DNA from: Actinoallomurus vinaceus
GTDB lineage: Bacteria > Actinomycetota > Actinomycetes > Streptosporangiales > Streptosporangiaceae
DNA: 64,000 nucleotides
Assembly (NCBI RefSeq): GCF_039542055.1
Contig: NZ_BAABHK010000023.1
Span: 1-64,000 of the forward strand
Direction of reading: 5' to 3'
Shown: positions 8,615-16,132 of the stretch, in pieces
Numbering within the stretch: the first letter of the stretch is position 1
Layout of the letters: every line of letters begins with the position of its first letter
The notes under the pieces: generated by a model
The model's database searches: none
What the model was told of the DNA's origin: nothing
What the model saw: the letters and a program-made list of their open reading frames with translations, nothing else
Program-made: the position numbers and the translations under genes

Positions 8615-8928
8615 CGGCGGGTCCCGGGCCGCCTGTGCTCCCAGCCGAGCAGGGTGGCCGTGACGAGGGCGAAGCCGAACAGGAAGTCCTCGATGGGGAT
8701 GTCGAACGGGAAGCGCAGCCCGGTGATGGCGCGGGGGTCGTACACGACGACCGGTGCGGACAGCGTCGTCAGCCTGCCGTCGACGATGGTCTGGAAGCCG
8801 AAGACGATGACCATCGTGAGCCAGTAGGCGGGGCGGCGGAACAGCCCCGTGCGCAGCCACCAGCGCTCGACTGCGACCACGGCGGGCACCGCCAGCAGCG
8901 CCGGAAGGGTGTATCCGAGGCCGCTCAC
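8611..8928 (-). CDS. crtYd: Lycopene cyclase subunit, second half of the heterodimer
   Basis: 105-residue membrane protein with three hydrophobic segments. The conserved motif FPFDIPIEDFLFGF corresponds to the PxE(E/D) signature of CarR/CrtYc-CrtYd cyclases. These small proteins form a heterodimer with the product of the preceding gene and cyclise lycopene to beta-carotene. GTG start. The stop overlaps the methyltransferase start (GTGA). Which of the two halves is strictly c or d is assigned by order only. Confidence 0.85.
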   Translation of the reverse strand: MSGLGYTLPALLAVPAVVAVERWWLRTGLFRRPAYWLTMVIVFGFQTIVDGRLTTLSAPVVVYDPRAITGLRFPFDIPIEDFLFGFALVTATLLGWEHRRPGTRR

Positions 8929-8968
8929 CGTCCCGGCTCCGACGGCAGCGCGGTGCCCCCGACCCCGG

Positions 8969-9316
8969 TCATCTTCCTGGCTCCGAAGGGTGCGGGGCCC
9001 GGCGGAGGACCGAGGGCAACCGCCGTACGGCCTCCAAGGTCAGGACCGCGCACACGGGGACGATGAGGAAGAACAACGCCTCTTCCAGCGGCACCGAGAG
9101 CGGCAGCGTGACGCCGACGAGGTAGCGCGGGTCGTACCACCAGACGCGGGCCGCGATCGCCACGGCGTCCCAGGCGAGGAAGACCACCGCGACCGGCAGC
9201 ACGGCCCGCGCCAGCCGGGTCGGTCGCCGGTAGACGCGGGCGGACGGCTCCAGGGGCAGCGTGACCGCCAGGCAGCCTGCCAGCAGCAGCAGGTAGCGCA
9301 GATGGTCCACCGTCAT
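8969..9316 (-). CDS. crtYc: Lycopene cyclase subunit, first half of the heterodimer
   Basis: 115 residues and three TM segments (LRYLLLLAGCLAVTLPLE, AVLPVAVVFLAWDAVAIAA, ALFFLIVPVCAVLTLE). The signature PLSVPLEEALFFLIVP is the same one found in CrtYd. The ATG is preceded immediately by GGAGGGG and overlaps the crtB stop (ATGA). The two halves together give the membrane lycopene beta-cyclase of actinobacteria, in place of a FAD-type CrtY/CrtL. Confidence 0.87.
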   Translation of the reverse strand: MTVDHLRYLLLLAGCLAVTLPLEPSARVYRRPTRLARAVLPVAVVFLAWDAVAIAARVWWYDPRYLVGVTLPLSVPLEEALFFLIVPVCAVLTLEAVRRLPSVLRRAPHPSEPGR

Positions 9317-10395
9317 CCCCTCCGGCCGTGCACGGTACGGGCGCCCAGGGCGCGGGTGAACGCGGTGCCGGCGAGGGCGAGCCGCCGACCGGTTCCGACG
9401 GTGACCCGGCCGGCGAAGACGTTGTAGTCGTTGTCCTCGATCCGGTCGAGGATGCGGGCGTACAGCGCGCAGGCGGTGGCGACGCAGGGCCGGGCGGCGG
9501 GGTCCAGGAGCGCGATCCCCGGGCGGGCCAGCCGGTAGACCGCGCGGGTGCGGCCGACCTGGTCCGCCAGGGCGCGCCGCACCCGCGGGTCGGCGCGGCC
9601 GGTGCGCCGGCACCATTCGAGCAGTTCGCGGTCGACGCCGTACGCCGCGAGTTCGTCGGCGGGCAGGTACACCCGGCCCCGGTCGAGGTCCTCGCCGACG
9701 TCGCGCAGGAAGTTGGTGAGCTGGAAGGCCCGCCCGAGGGCGGCGGCACGGGGTGCGGCCTCGGCCGGGTCGCCGACCGTGCCGAGCACGGGCAGCATCT
9801 GCAGGCCGATGGCCTCGGCGGATCCGTGCATGTAGTCGCGGAGCGCCGCCCGGGTCGAGTATGCGGTGACGCTGAGGTCCATCCGCATGGAGCGCAGGAA
9901 TGCGGCGAACAGGCCCCCGGGGATGCCGAACCGGGTCGCGGTGTGGACGACGGCGGCCAGGATCGGATGGTCGCTGCGGCCCGTCCGCAGGCCGGCGGTG
10001 AGCACGCCGGCGACGTCGTCGAGCAGGGCGGCGACCTGGTCGGGGCCGTGGTGGGCAGCAGGCTCGTCGACGAGGTCGTCGGTGTGCCGGGCGAAGCCGT
10101 ACAGGGCATGCACGGCGGGCCGCCGGGCGGGCGGCAGCAGCCGCGTCGCGAGGAAGTAGGTCCGGCCGTACCGGGCGTTGAGCCCGCGGCAGCGGGCGTA
10201 GGCGGTCCGGAGCGCGGGGTCGGTAATCCCGGCGACGTCGAGTTCACGGCGGCTCGTCGCCGTTTCCGCGCCGCGTGGCGGCCGACCGTCCTGCCCCGGC
10301 CTCCCGTCGGCGCCCGGCTCTCGCCCGCTCGTCGCCGTTTCCGCGTGGCCGGACGGCGGATCGGCGTCGCCGGGTCTCCCGGTGCGGCGGGTCAT
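9313..10395 (-). CDS. crtB: Phytoene synthase
   Basis: 360 residues. Trans-isoprenyl synthase fold that condenses two GGPP molecules to phytoene. The first Asp-rich motif is in GFARHTDDLVDEPA and the second in FLRDVGEDLDRGRVYLP. Conserved YGRTYFLATRLLPPARRPAVHALY and YMHGSAEAIGLQMLPVLG are also present. The ATG overlaps the crtI stop (ATGA). About 55 residues precede the usual family start and include a 25-codon imperfect tandem repeat (AETATSGRE... then AETATSRRE), so the true start could be internal. Confidence 0.93.
   Translation of the reverse strand: MTRRTGRPGDADPPSGHAETATSGREPGADGRPGQDGRPPRGAETATSRRELDVAGITDPALRTAYARCRGLNARYGRTYFLATRLLPPARRPAVHALYGFARHTDDLVDEPAAHHGPDQVAALLDDVAGVLTAGLRTGRSDHPILAAVVHTATRFGIPGGLFAAFLRSMRMDLSVTAYSTRAALRDYMHGSAEAIGLQMLPVLGTVGDPAEAAPRAAALGRAFQLTNFLRDVGEDLDRGRVYLPADELAAYGVDRELLEWCRRTGRADPRVRRALADQVGRTRAVYRLARPGIALLDPAARPCVATACALYARILDRIEDNDYNVFAGRVTVGTGRRLALAGTAFTRALGARTVHGRRG
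10252..10345. repeat. 25-codon imperfect direct repeat within the 5' part of crtB
   Basis: The 19-base string GCTCGTCGCCGTTTCCGCG occurs at 10252-10270 and again at 10327-10345. The offset is 75 bp, so it stays in frame and duplicates the peptide ETATS(G/R)RE. The region encodes a Gly/Arg/Pro-rich N-terminal extension that phytoene synthases normally lack. Confidence 0.7.
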
Positions 10396-11939
10396 CGCGG
10401 GTCGCTCGCGGGGTCGGGGACGCGCCGGCGATCCGGGCCGATGACGGTGCGGCGCGTACGGTCCGCCAGGACGCCGGTGATGCGGTCCGCGGCGAGCCGG
10501 CCCGACAGCAGGGCCGTGGGGACGCCGACGCCGGGGACGGTGCCGCAGCCCGCCAGTACCGCGTTGTCCACCGTGCGCGGCAGGTTCGCGGGACGGAACG
10601 GCCCGGTCTGGGCGAACGTGTGCGCCAGGCTGAACGGCGTCCCGGCGGCCAGCCCCTGCCGACGCCAGTCGGCAGGGGTGAGGACGTGCAGCGTGTCGAC
10701 GGTGCTGGGCGCGAAGCCGAGGCGGCCCGCCACCACGTCGATGAGCTCGCTGACGTACGCCGGACCGGCGCGGTCCCAGTCGAAGGGCCCGTCGTTCAGG
10801 TTGGGGACGGGGGCGAGGAGGGACAGCAGCTGCCGCCCGGGCGGCGCGAGGGACGGGTCGGTGGCGGTCGGCCGGGTCAGCAGCAACGACGGGTCGCGCA
10901 TCAGGCGGCCGTCGCGGACGAGGTCGTCGAACACCGCGTCCCAGGCCTGACCGAACAGGAGCGTGTGGTGGCCGGTCCCCGCCCACACGCCGGGCGCGGC
11001 CAGGTGCACCACGACCGCCGAGGGCGCGAACCGCAGCCGCCACGGGCGGCGTGGGGCCCCGCCCAGCAGCCGGTACGCCTCCGGCAGGTCACAGCTGAGC
11101 ACGACCGCGTCGCACGCGAGCCGCTCGCCTCGCTCGGTACGGACGGCGGTGACGCGACGGCCCCGGCGCTCCAGCGACGCGACCGCCGTCGCGTAGCGGA
11201 AGACGATGCCCGCGTCGGCCGCCGCGCCGGCCAGGGCGTCGGGCAGCGCCCGCATCCCGCCGCGCGGGAAGTACACGCCACCGACGGTGTCCATGTACGC
11301 GATCACGGCGTAGAGCGCGAGCGCCCGGCGTGGTGCCAGACCGGCGTACAGTGCCTGGAAGGTGAAGATCCGCCGGAGCCGCTCGTCGCGGACGAACCGT
11401 CCGACGGCCCGGTCCCACCGGCCGAAACCGCGGAGCGCCGCGAGCTGCGCGAGCCGGGGCGTCAGCAGGCCGAGCGGGGAGTCGACATTCGCCGCGATGA
11501 ACGCCGCGTACTCGACCTCGTGCAGCCGGGTCAGCCAGCGTCGGAGCCGCCGGTAGCCGGCCGCCTCCGCCGGTCCGGCGAAGGCGCGCACCGCCTCGGT
11601 CATCGCCTCGGCGTCGGTGTGGACGTCGAGGCTGGTCCCGTCGGCGAAGCGGGCCCGGTAGGCGGGGTCCAGCCGCACCAGCGGCAGCCGGTCGGCGAGC
11701 GACTCGCCGACCGCCGCGAGCGTGTCGCCGACGATGCCGGGCATCGTCAGCACGGTCGGCCCGGTGTCCATGCGGTGGCCGTGCGCGTCGTGGCGGCCGG
11801 CGCGGCCGCCGGGCACCGGGGCTCGCTCGACGACGGTGACCTCCCGGCCCCGCCCGGCGAGGTGGAGCGCGGCGGCCAGCCCGGACAGTCCCGCACCGAT
11901 CACGACGATCCGGTCGGTCCTCCCCGCGACGGTGCGCAT
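10392..11939 (-). CDS. crtI: Phytoene desaturase
   Basis: 515 residues. FAD-dependent desaturase/isomerase that turns phytoene into lycopene. N-terminal FAD motif IVVIGAGLSGLAAALHLAGRG, then VVERAPVPGGRAGRH and MDTGPTVLTMP, the signatures of bacterial CrtI. The C-terminal motif AGCGTVPGVGVPTALLSGRLAADRI is the carotenoid dehydrogenase consensus. It is the first gene of the crt operon (crtI-crtB-crtYc-crtYd-methyltransferase-crtU). The 94-bp gap to the PLP enzyme gene carries no obvious promoter motif. No GGPP synthase gene accompanies it. Confidence 0.94.
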   Translation of the reverse strand: MRTVAGRTDRIVVIGAGLSGLAAALHLAGRGREVTVVERAPVPGGRAGRHDAHGHRMDTGPTVLTMPGIVGDTLAAVGESLADRLPLVRLDPAYRARFADGTSLDVHTDAEAMTEAVRAFAGPAEAAGYRRLRRWLTRLHEVEYAAFIAANVDSPLGLLTPRLAQLAALRGFGRWDRAVGRFVRDERLRRIFTFQALYAGLAPRRALALYAVIAYMDTVGGVYFPRGGMRALPDALAGAAADAGIVFRYATAVASLERRGRRVTAVRTERGERLACDAVVLSCDLPEAYRLLGGAPRRPWRLRFAPSAVVVHLAAPGVWAGTGHHTLLFGQAWDAVFDDLVRDGRLMRDPSLLLTRPTATDPSLAPPGRQLLSLLAPVPNLNDGPFDWDRAGPAYVSELIDVVAGRLGFAPSTVDTLHVLTPADWRRQGLAAGTPFSLAHTFAQTGPFRPANLPRTVDNAVLAGCGTVPGVGVPTALLSGRLAADRITGVLADRTRRTVIGPDRRRVPDPASDPR

Positions 11940-12033
11940 GCCCCTCGGGTACCCGGGATCTCCCGGACCGAAGCACCAGCACCGTGGCGTCGCCGCAGGT
12001 CAGTGCCGGAATCGAGTGGTTCGCGGCAGATTG

Positions 12034-13230
12034 TCAGCTGGCCTTGCGGAGGGCCTGATCGAGGTCCGCCCACAGGTCGTCGGGGTGCTCGATGCCGACG
12101 GTGACGCGGATGGTGCCTGCGCCGATGCCCGCCGCCCGCAGCTGCTCGTCGGTGAGCTGCCGGTGGGAGGTGCTCGCCGGGTGCATGACGTACGTCTTGA
12201 CGGTGCCGAGCGACGCGCTCAGGCTGGCCAGCCGTACGGCTCCGGCGAAGACCTTCCCGGCCTCGCGCCCGCCCCTCAGGTCGAAGGAGAGCACTCCCCC
12301 GTGGCCGTCGGGCATGAGCCGGGACGCCAGCTCATGGTCCGGGTGGTCCGGCAGGCCCGGGTAGCGGACGGACGCGACCGCGGGGTGATCCGCGAGCCGC
12401 CTGGCCAGGTCGAGGGCGTTGTCGGAGTGCCGCCGCATCCGCAGGGCCAGGGTCTGCATGCCGCGCAGCGTGAGCCAGGCGGCGAACGGGTCGGCCGAGG
12501 CACCGAGTTCGACCGCGTAGTGCCAGACCTTCCGGTGGAGCTCCTCCGTGGCGAAGACCACGACGCCGCCGAGCACGTCCGAGTGGCCGCCGAGGTACTT
12601 CGTGGCCGAGTGCACGACGATGTCCGCACCGTGGGCGATCGGTCGGAACAGGATCGGGCTCGCGAAGGTGTTGTCGACGACGCTGAGCACCCCCGCGTCC
12701 TTCGCGACGGCGAACAGCGCGGGCAGGTCCACGACCTGAGTCGTCGGGTTGGCGATCGTCTCCACGTAGAGCAGCCGGGTGTTCGGGCGCAGCGCGGCGC
12801 GGACCTCCTCCGGGTCGGCGCCGGAGACGTACGTCACCTCGACGCCCCACCGTTCGGCGAGGTCGTCGAGCGTCGCGATCGTCGCGCCGTACAGGCAGCT
12901 CTGCGCGACGACATGATCGCCGGACCGCAGCAGCGCGAGCAGCACCGAGTTGATGGCCCCCATCCCGGACGCGGCGGCGAGCCCGGCGGCCCCGCCCTCG
13001 AGGTCGGCCACCGCCTCCTCCAGCGCCCGGACGGTCGGGTTGCCGAGCCGGCTGTAAAAGAACGCGCCGTCCGGGCCGCCGAACGCCTCGGCCATCGCGT
13101 CGGAGTCTTCAAAGGCGAAAACGTGATTCTGGTAGATCGGCGTCCCGAGCGGCCGGCTGCCCGTCACCTCCACGACGGGCGTGTGAACGGTCCTGGTCTC
13201 AGGGTGCGGTACGTCGTGTGGTGAGTTCAT
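12034..13230 (-). CDS. Trans-sulfuration family PLP enzyme (cystathionine gamma-synthase/methionine gamma-lyase type)
   Basis: 398 residues of the Cys/Met metabolism PLP family. The PLP-binding Lys is K211 in VVHSATKYLGGHSDV. Other family landmarks are YSRLGNPTVRALEEAVADLEGG, ASGMGAI and VDNTFASP. Whether it makes cystathionine or cleaves methionine/cystathionine cannot be decided from the sequence. The ATG at 13230 is chosen, and an in-frame ATG lies at 13239. It is divergent from a MocR-type PLP-dependent regulator 64 bp away, which is likely its controller. Confidence 0.87.
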   Translation of the reverse strand: MNSPHDVPHPETRTVHTPVVEVTGSRPLGTPIYQNHVFAFEDSDAMAEAFGGPDGAFFYSRLGNPTVRALEEAVADLEGGAAGLAAASGMGAINSVLLALLRSGDHVVAQSCLYGATIATLDDLAERWGVEVTYVSGADPEEVRAALRPNTRLLYVETIANPTTQVVDLPALFAVAKDAGVLSVVDNTFASPILFRPIAHGADIVVHSATKYLGGHSDVLGGVVVFATEELHRKVWHYAVELGASADPFAAWLTLRGMQTLALRMRRHSDNALDLARRLADHPAVASVRYPGLPDHPDHELASRLMPDGHGGVLSFDLRGGREAGKVFAGAVRLASLSASLGTVKTYVMHPASTSHRQLTDEQLRAAGIGAGTIRVTVGIEHPDDLWADLDQALRKAS

Positions 13231-13269
13231 ACCCTCCATCCTCGGTCGGAGCCGCCCGCGACCCCAGTG

Positions 13270-13305
13270 CCAATCCCGCATAATTGGTCCTCATATGGAG
13301 CCAAT
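13270..13305. promoter_or_regulatory. Three CCAAT/ATTGG half-sites in the divergent mocR promoter
   Basis: CCAAT at 13270-13274, ATTGG at 13283-13287 and CCAAT at 13301-13305. The first two form an inverted repeat with an 8-bp gap. The second and third face each other across the mocR start codon. A CATAAT -10-like hexamer (13279-13284) lies 10 bp before the mocR ATG, so binding would block transcription. MocR proteins commonly bind paired repeats in such intergenic regions. Confidence 0.55.
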
Positions 13306-14719
13306 CGAGATCACCGAGCGGCTGGGCCGATGGTCGGCCGGCCGAGGACCCCTGCACGTCCTGCTCGCGGCGCGGCTGCGGCGGCTGATCAACGACGGCG
13401 ACCTGCCCCCGGGCACGCCGCTGCCGCCCGACCGCGCCCTGGCCGCGACTCTCGCCGTGGGGCGCGGCACCGTCGTCGCCGCGTACGACGCGCTCCGCCA
13501 GGAGGGCCGGATCGTCCGCCGCCAGGGCAGCGGGACGCGCGTCGCCGGGCCGCTCGCGGAGGTCGCGCACCAGACCACCGGCGCACCGGTCTTCCTCCAT
13601 CTGCTGGAGCCGCATGACGGCGTGATCCTCCTCGCGTGCGCCGCGCTGGACACCCCGCCGCCCGAGCTGACCCGCGCCTACGAGGCGATCCTGCCCGCAC
13701 TGGCGGCGACCACCGGCGACATCGGCTACCACCCGTACGGCCATCCCGTACTGCGCGCCGCGATCGCCGACCGGTACGGGCTGCGCGGCGTGCCGACCGA
13801 CCCGGACCAGCTCCTCGTCACCAACGGCGCCCAGCAGGCGCTTTCCCTCCTCGCCCGCGCCTTCACCCGGCCGGGCGACCGCGTACTCGTCGAGGCACCG
13901 ACGTACCCGGGCGCGCTGGAGGCGTTCCGCGACGAGGCGGCCGTACTCCGGGGGCTGCCGGTCGGCCTGAGCGGATTCGAGCACGCGGTGCGCGAACACC
14001 GCCCGGCCCTGGCGTACGTCATCTCGACCTTCCACAACCCGACCGGCGCGGTACTGCCCGCGCTCGCACGCCGGCGGCTGGCCGAGGCCGCGGCCGCGGC
14101 GGGCGTGCCACTGATCGACGACGAGGTCGTCGCCGAGCCCGCGTTCCCCGGCGAGGAGACCCCACCCCCGGTGGCCGCGTACGGCGACGCCGTCATCTCG
14201 ATCGGCTCGCTCAGCAAGATCGTGTGGGGCGGACTGCGGATTGGCTGGGTACGCGCCCCCGCCCCGGTCATCGCCCGGCTTGCGCGGTTGCGGGCCGTGC
14301 ATGACCTCGGCGGCAACATCCCCGCGCAGTTGGCCGCCGCCGAACTGCTCCCCCACCTCGACGTCCTGTGCCGCCGCCGCGCGGCGGACCGCCTGGCCGG
14401 CCACGACCACCTGCGCGCCGAACTGACCCGCTGCCTACCCGACTGGGACGCTCCGCCCGTACGCGGCGGACAGACCCTCTGGGTCCGCCTGCCGCGCGGC
14501 GACGGCGCCTCATTCGCCCAAACGGCGATGCGACACGGAGTCGCCGTACTGCCAGGCGAGGGACTCGACGCGTCCGGCCAGAGCACGGAGTACATCCGCG
14601 TCCACTTCCTCGCACCCCCGGACGAACTGACCGAGGCCGTCCGCCGCCTGGCGGAGGCCTGGCACACCTACGAGGCGTCGCCGAACCGCGTCCGCCCGCC
14701 CACGGCGATGGCCGTCTAG
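13295..14719 (+). CDS. MocR-type (GntR/aminotransferase fusion) PLP-dependent regulator
   Basis: 474 residues. N-terminal GntR winged helix at 18-85 (LHVLLAARLRRLINDGDLPPG, then RALAATLAVGRGTVVAAYDAL). The C-terminal fold-type-I aminotransferase domain has YHPYGHPVLR, HNPTG and the PLP Lys K308 in SIGSLSKIVWGG. Divergent from the trans-sulfuration enzyme gene, its probable target. There is no Shine-Dalgarno before the ATG, and a CATAAT hexamer ends 10 bp upstream, so the message may be leaderless. Part of the 3' end is duplicated further downstream. Confidence 0.9.
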   Translation: MEPIEITERLGRWSAGRGPLHVLLAARLRRLINDGDLPPGTPLPPDRALAATLAVGRGTVVAAYDALRQEGRIVRRQGSGTRVAGPLAEVAHQTTGAPVFLHLLEPHDGVILLACAALDTPPPELTRAYEAILPALAATTGDIGYHPYGHPVLRAAIADRYGLRGVPTDPDQLLVTNGAQQALSLLARAFTRPGDRVLVEAPTYPGALEAFRDEAAVLRGLPVGLSGFEHAVREHRPALAYVISTFHNPTGAVLPALARRRLAEAAAAAGVPLIDDEVVAEPAFPGEETPPPVAAYGDAVISIGSLSKIVWGGLRIGWVRAPAPVIARLARLRAVHDLGGNIPAQLAAAELLPHLDVLCRRRAADRLAGHDHLRAELTRCLPDWDAPPVRGGQTLWVRLPRGDGASFAQTAMRHGVAVLPGEGLDASGQSTEYIRVHFLAPPDELTEAVRRLAEAWHTYEASPNRVRPPTAMAV

Positions 14720-14822
14720 ACGATTGATCCCAAGAGGATTCGCGGTGTCGGCAGGCGGCGCTTTGGGCACCGATGGGATTCGGAACGGCCCACCACGGCC
14801 GCGGCTCGGCCGTCTCGTTCCG

Positions 14823-14866
14823 GCGTGTCTACTGAGGCAACACATTTCTCGTCTCAGTAGACACGC
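14823..14866. terminator. Perfect 14-bp inverted repeat downstream of mocR
   Basis: GCGTGTCTACTGAG (14823-14836) pairs perfectly with CTCAGTAGACACGC (14853-14866) around a 16-base loop. It lies 104 bp after the mocR stop. There is no T-run, which is usual for actinobacterial terminators. The arms are less G+C-rich than neighbouring sequence, so a protein-binding site is an alternative. Confidence 0.5.
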
Positions 14867-14945
14867 TAGGCACGACACCCACGCCGCCCTCGCACGTTTC
14901 GCCCGAAACGCAGGGTTTCCGCCAGGGATGCCGCGACCGCGCGTC

Positions 14946-15014
14946 CTTCGCCCAGACGGCGATGCGGCACGGAGTCACCGAACCGCGTCCCCCTCCCACG
15001 GCAATGGCCGTATG
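14946..15014 (+). pseudogene. Degraded, internally deleted copy of the mocR 3' end
   Basis: About 30 bases (TTCGCCCAGACGGCGATGCG and what follows) match mocR near 14513-14543 with two differences. They then join directly to a stretch matching the last ~40 bases of mocR (ACCGAACCGCG... ATGGCCGT). The roughly 140 bases between these points in mocR are absent. It looks like a remnant of a former tandem duplicate or a recombination scar. Confidence 0.7.
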
Positions 15015-15181
15015 ACCGTTTGGGTGCAACCCGCTCGCGGCGCGGCACGCGGTCCGGTCAGAACTTCTGGAGCACCATGACGTCATGGATCACCAGGTCT
15101 TCCTCATTGAGAGAGACCGGTTTCAAGACGAGGTCATCTTCGTAGAAACGCATGTGGCAACTGAAGCAGGCCGGGCCTCCC

Positions 15182-15307
15182 CTACGACCGACTGCTCGTA
15201 CTTGCAGCCATCGAAGGTACGGCGGCGACCTCGACGCACTGGCCGCCCGTGTTCGTGCTAGCGCTGCTCTTACGCCACGAGATGACTGACGCGTCGAGAG
15301 TCTTCAT
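15182..15307 (-). CDS. Short DUF397-domain protein, orphan and C-terminally truncated
   Basis: 41 residues. The DUF397 core ISWRKSSASTNTGGQCVEVAAV is clear, but the usual second half (about 20-25 residues after CVEVA) is replaced by an unrelated tail. DUF397 proteins are normally encoded right after an XRE/DUF5753 regulator. No such gene precedes this one, and the opposite strand carries a hypothetical gene that overlaps its 5' end. GGGAGAA lies before the ATG. It is probably a relic. Confidence 0.6.
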   Translation of the reverse strand: MKTLDASVISWRKSSASTNTGGQCVEVAAVPSMAASTSSRS

Positions 15308-15671
15308 AAGTTCTCCCAAACCCTGCGAAGCAGCTTCACTTCCGGCGCTACGCGCCCTGGTCGACTCGCTGGCGACCCGACCGCCGTCCGAAGCAAGAGA
15401 CCTGCTGCAACTCGACTTCCTCATCCGCAAGTACCCGGCCGCCGCCCGGATGAGCCTGCAACGGAGTCAGCGGGCTCATTCCGACCCGCCGACGCCGCCG
15501 CAAGGGTGGTCGTCGACGCTGGACACCGGTGGACTGCCGCTGTGGCGGTGGGCCGGTGGTCAGGTCTGTGTGGCGACCGGTGACACCGATCAGCTCCGAT
15601 TCCTCGGAGTCGCCCTGAGACGGTTCGATGAGATGACCGCCGAGGAACTCGACGCCTTCCTGCGCGGCTGA
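15282..15671 (+). CDS. Hypothetical protein
   Basis: About 129 residues with no recognised domain. The C-terminal half (TLDTGGLPLWRWAGGQVCVA, then FLGVALRRFDEMTAEELDAFLRG) has good coding bias and looks like a real globular end. The N-terminus is doubtful: an in-frame GTG at 15249 is also possible, and neither start has a convincing ribosome site. The 5' end overlaps the DUF397 gene on the other strand. It may itself be a truncated gene, given the decayed surroundings. Confidence 0.5.
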   Translation: MTDASRVFISSPKPCEAASLPALRALVDSLATRPPSEARDLLQLDFLIRKYPAAARMSLQRSQRAHSDPPTPPQGWSSTLDTGGLPLWRWAGGQVCVATGDTDQLRFLGVALRRFDEMTAEELDAFLRG

Positions 15672-15740
15672 CCGGATCGGAATCGACGCCCGACGTCCTG
15701 GGAGACGGCACTGTCAGGGGCCGTGGCTAGCATGCCCGCC

Positions 15741-16045
15741 ATGATCTTGGTGACCGGAGCAGGCGGCGCCGTGGGTTCGGCGCTTCTGGAGACACTGCAC
15801 GCCGCAGGGCATTCGGTACGGGCCGCCTACCACGCGCAACGCGACGTCGATCGTGTGGTCGCCGCCGGGCCGCCATGCTCGAGCGTGGCATGCCCGCGTA
15901 CTACGCCGACGCCCTGATCGAAGTGAGCCGCGCGTACCGGGATGGCGGCGCGGAGACCGTCACCACGACCGTCAGCGATCTCACCGGCCGCGAGCCGACG
16001 TCCTTCGAACAGTTCATCCGCGACCATCGCGCTGCCTTCACCTGA
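15741..16045 (+). pseudogene. NmrA-like NAD(P)-binding protein with a large internal deletion
   Basis: The N-terminal piece (ATG 15741) reads MILVTGAGGAVGSALLETLH, the Rossmann start of NmrA/SDR-a proteins. After about 40 codons (RDVDRVVAAG) the frame changes. From about 15875 another frame gives the C-terminal end of the same family (ALIEVSRAYRDGGAE, then DLTGREPTSFEQFIRDHRAAF) to a stop at 16045. The middle ~180 residues are missing. The order and strand of the two pieces show one gene collapsed by deletion. Confidence 0.8.
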
Positions 16046-16132
16046 GCCGCAGACCCCGTACCGGCGCCACCGGCGCCATCCGGCCTAGCCGTCTGAACTG
16101 CGGTCTGAGCTCAGGTGGTGGGAGAAGCGGGG

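Larger units (their letters stand above)
14720..15181. other. Decayed intergenic region with hairpin, mocR-tail copy and a short open frame
   Basis: No full gene is seen. It holds a perfect 14-bp hairpin (14823-14866) and a degraded copy of the mocR 3' end (about 14946-15014). On the minus strand, a frame ending at 15058 could encode the 31-residue peptide starting MRFYEDDLVLKPV and ending VMVLQKF (ATG at 15153). The peptide has biased, protein-like composition but no ribosome site at its ATG, and I do not recognise it. Confidence 0.5.
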
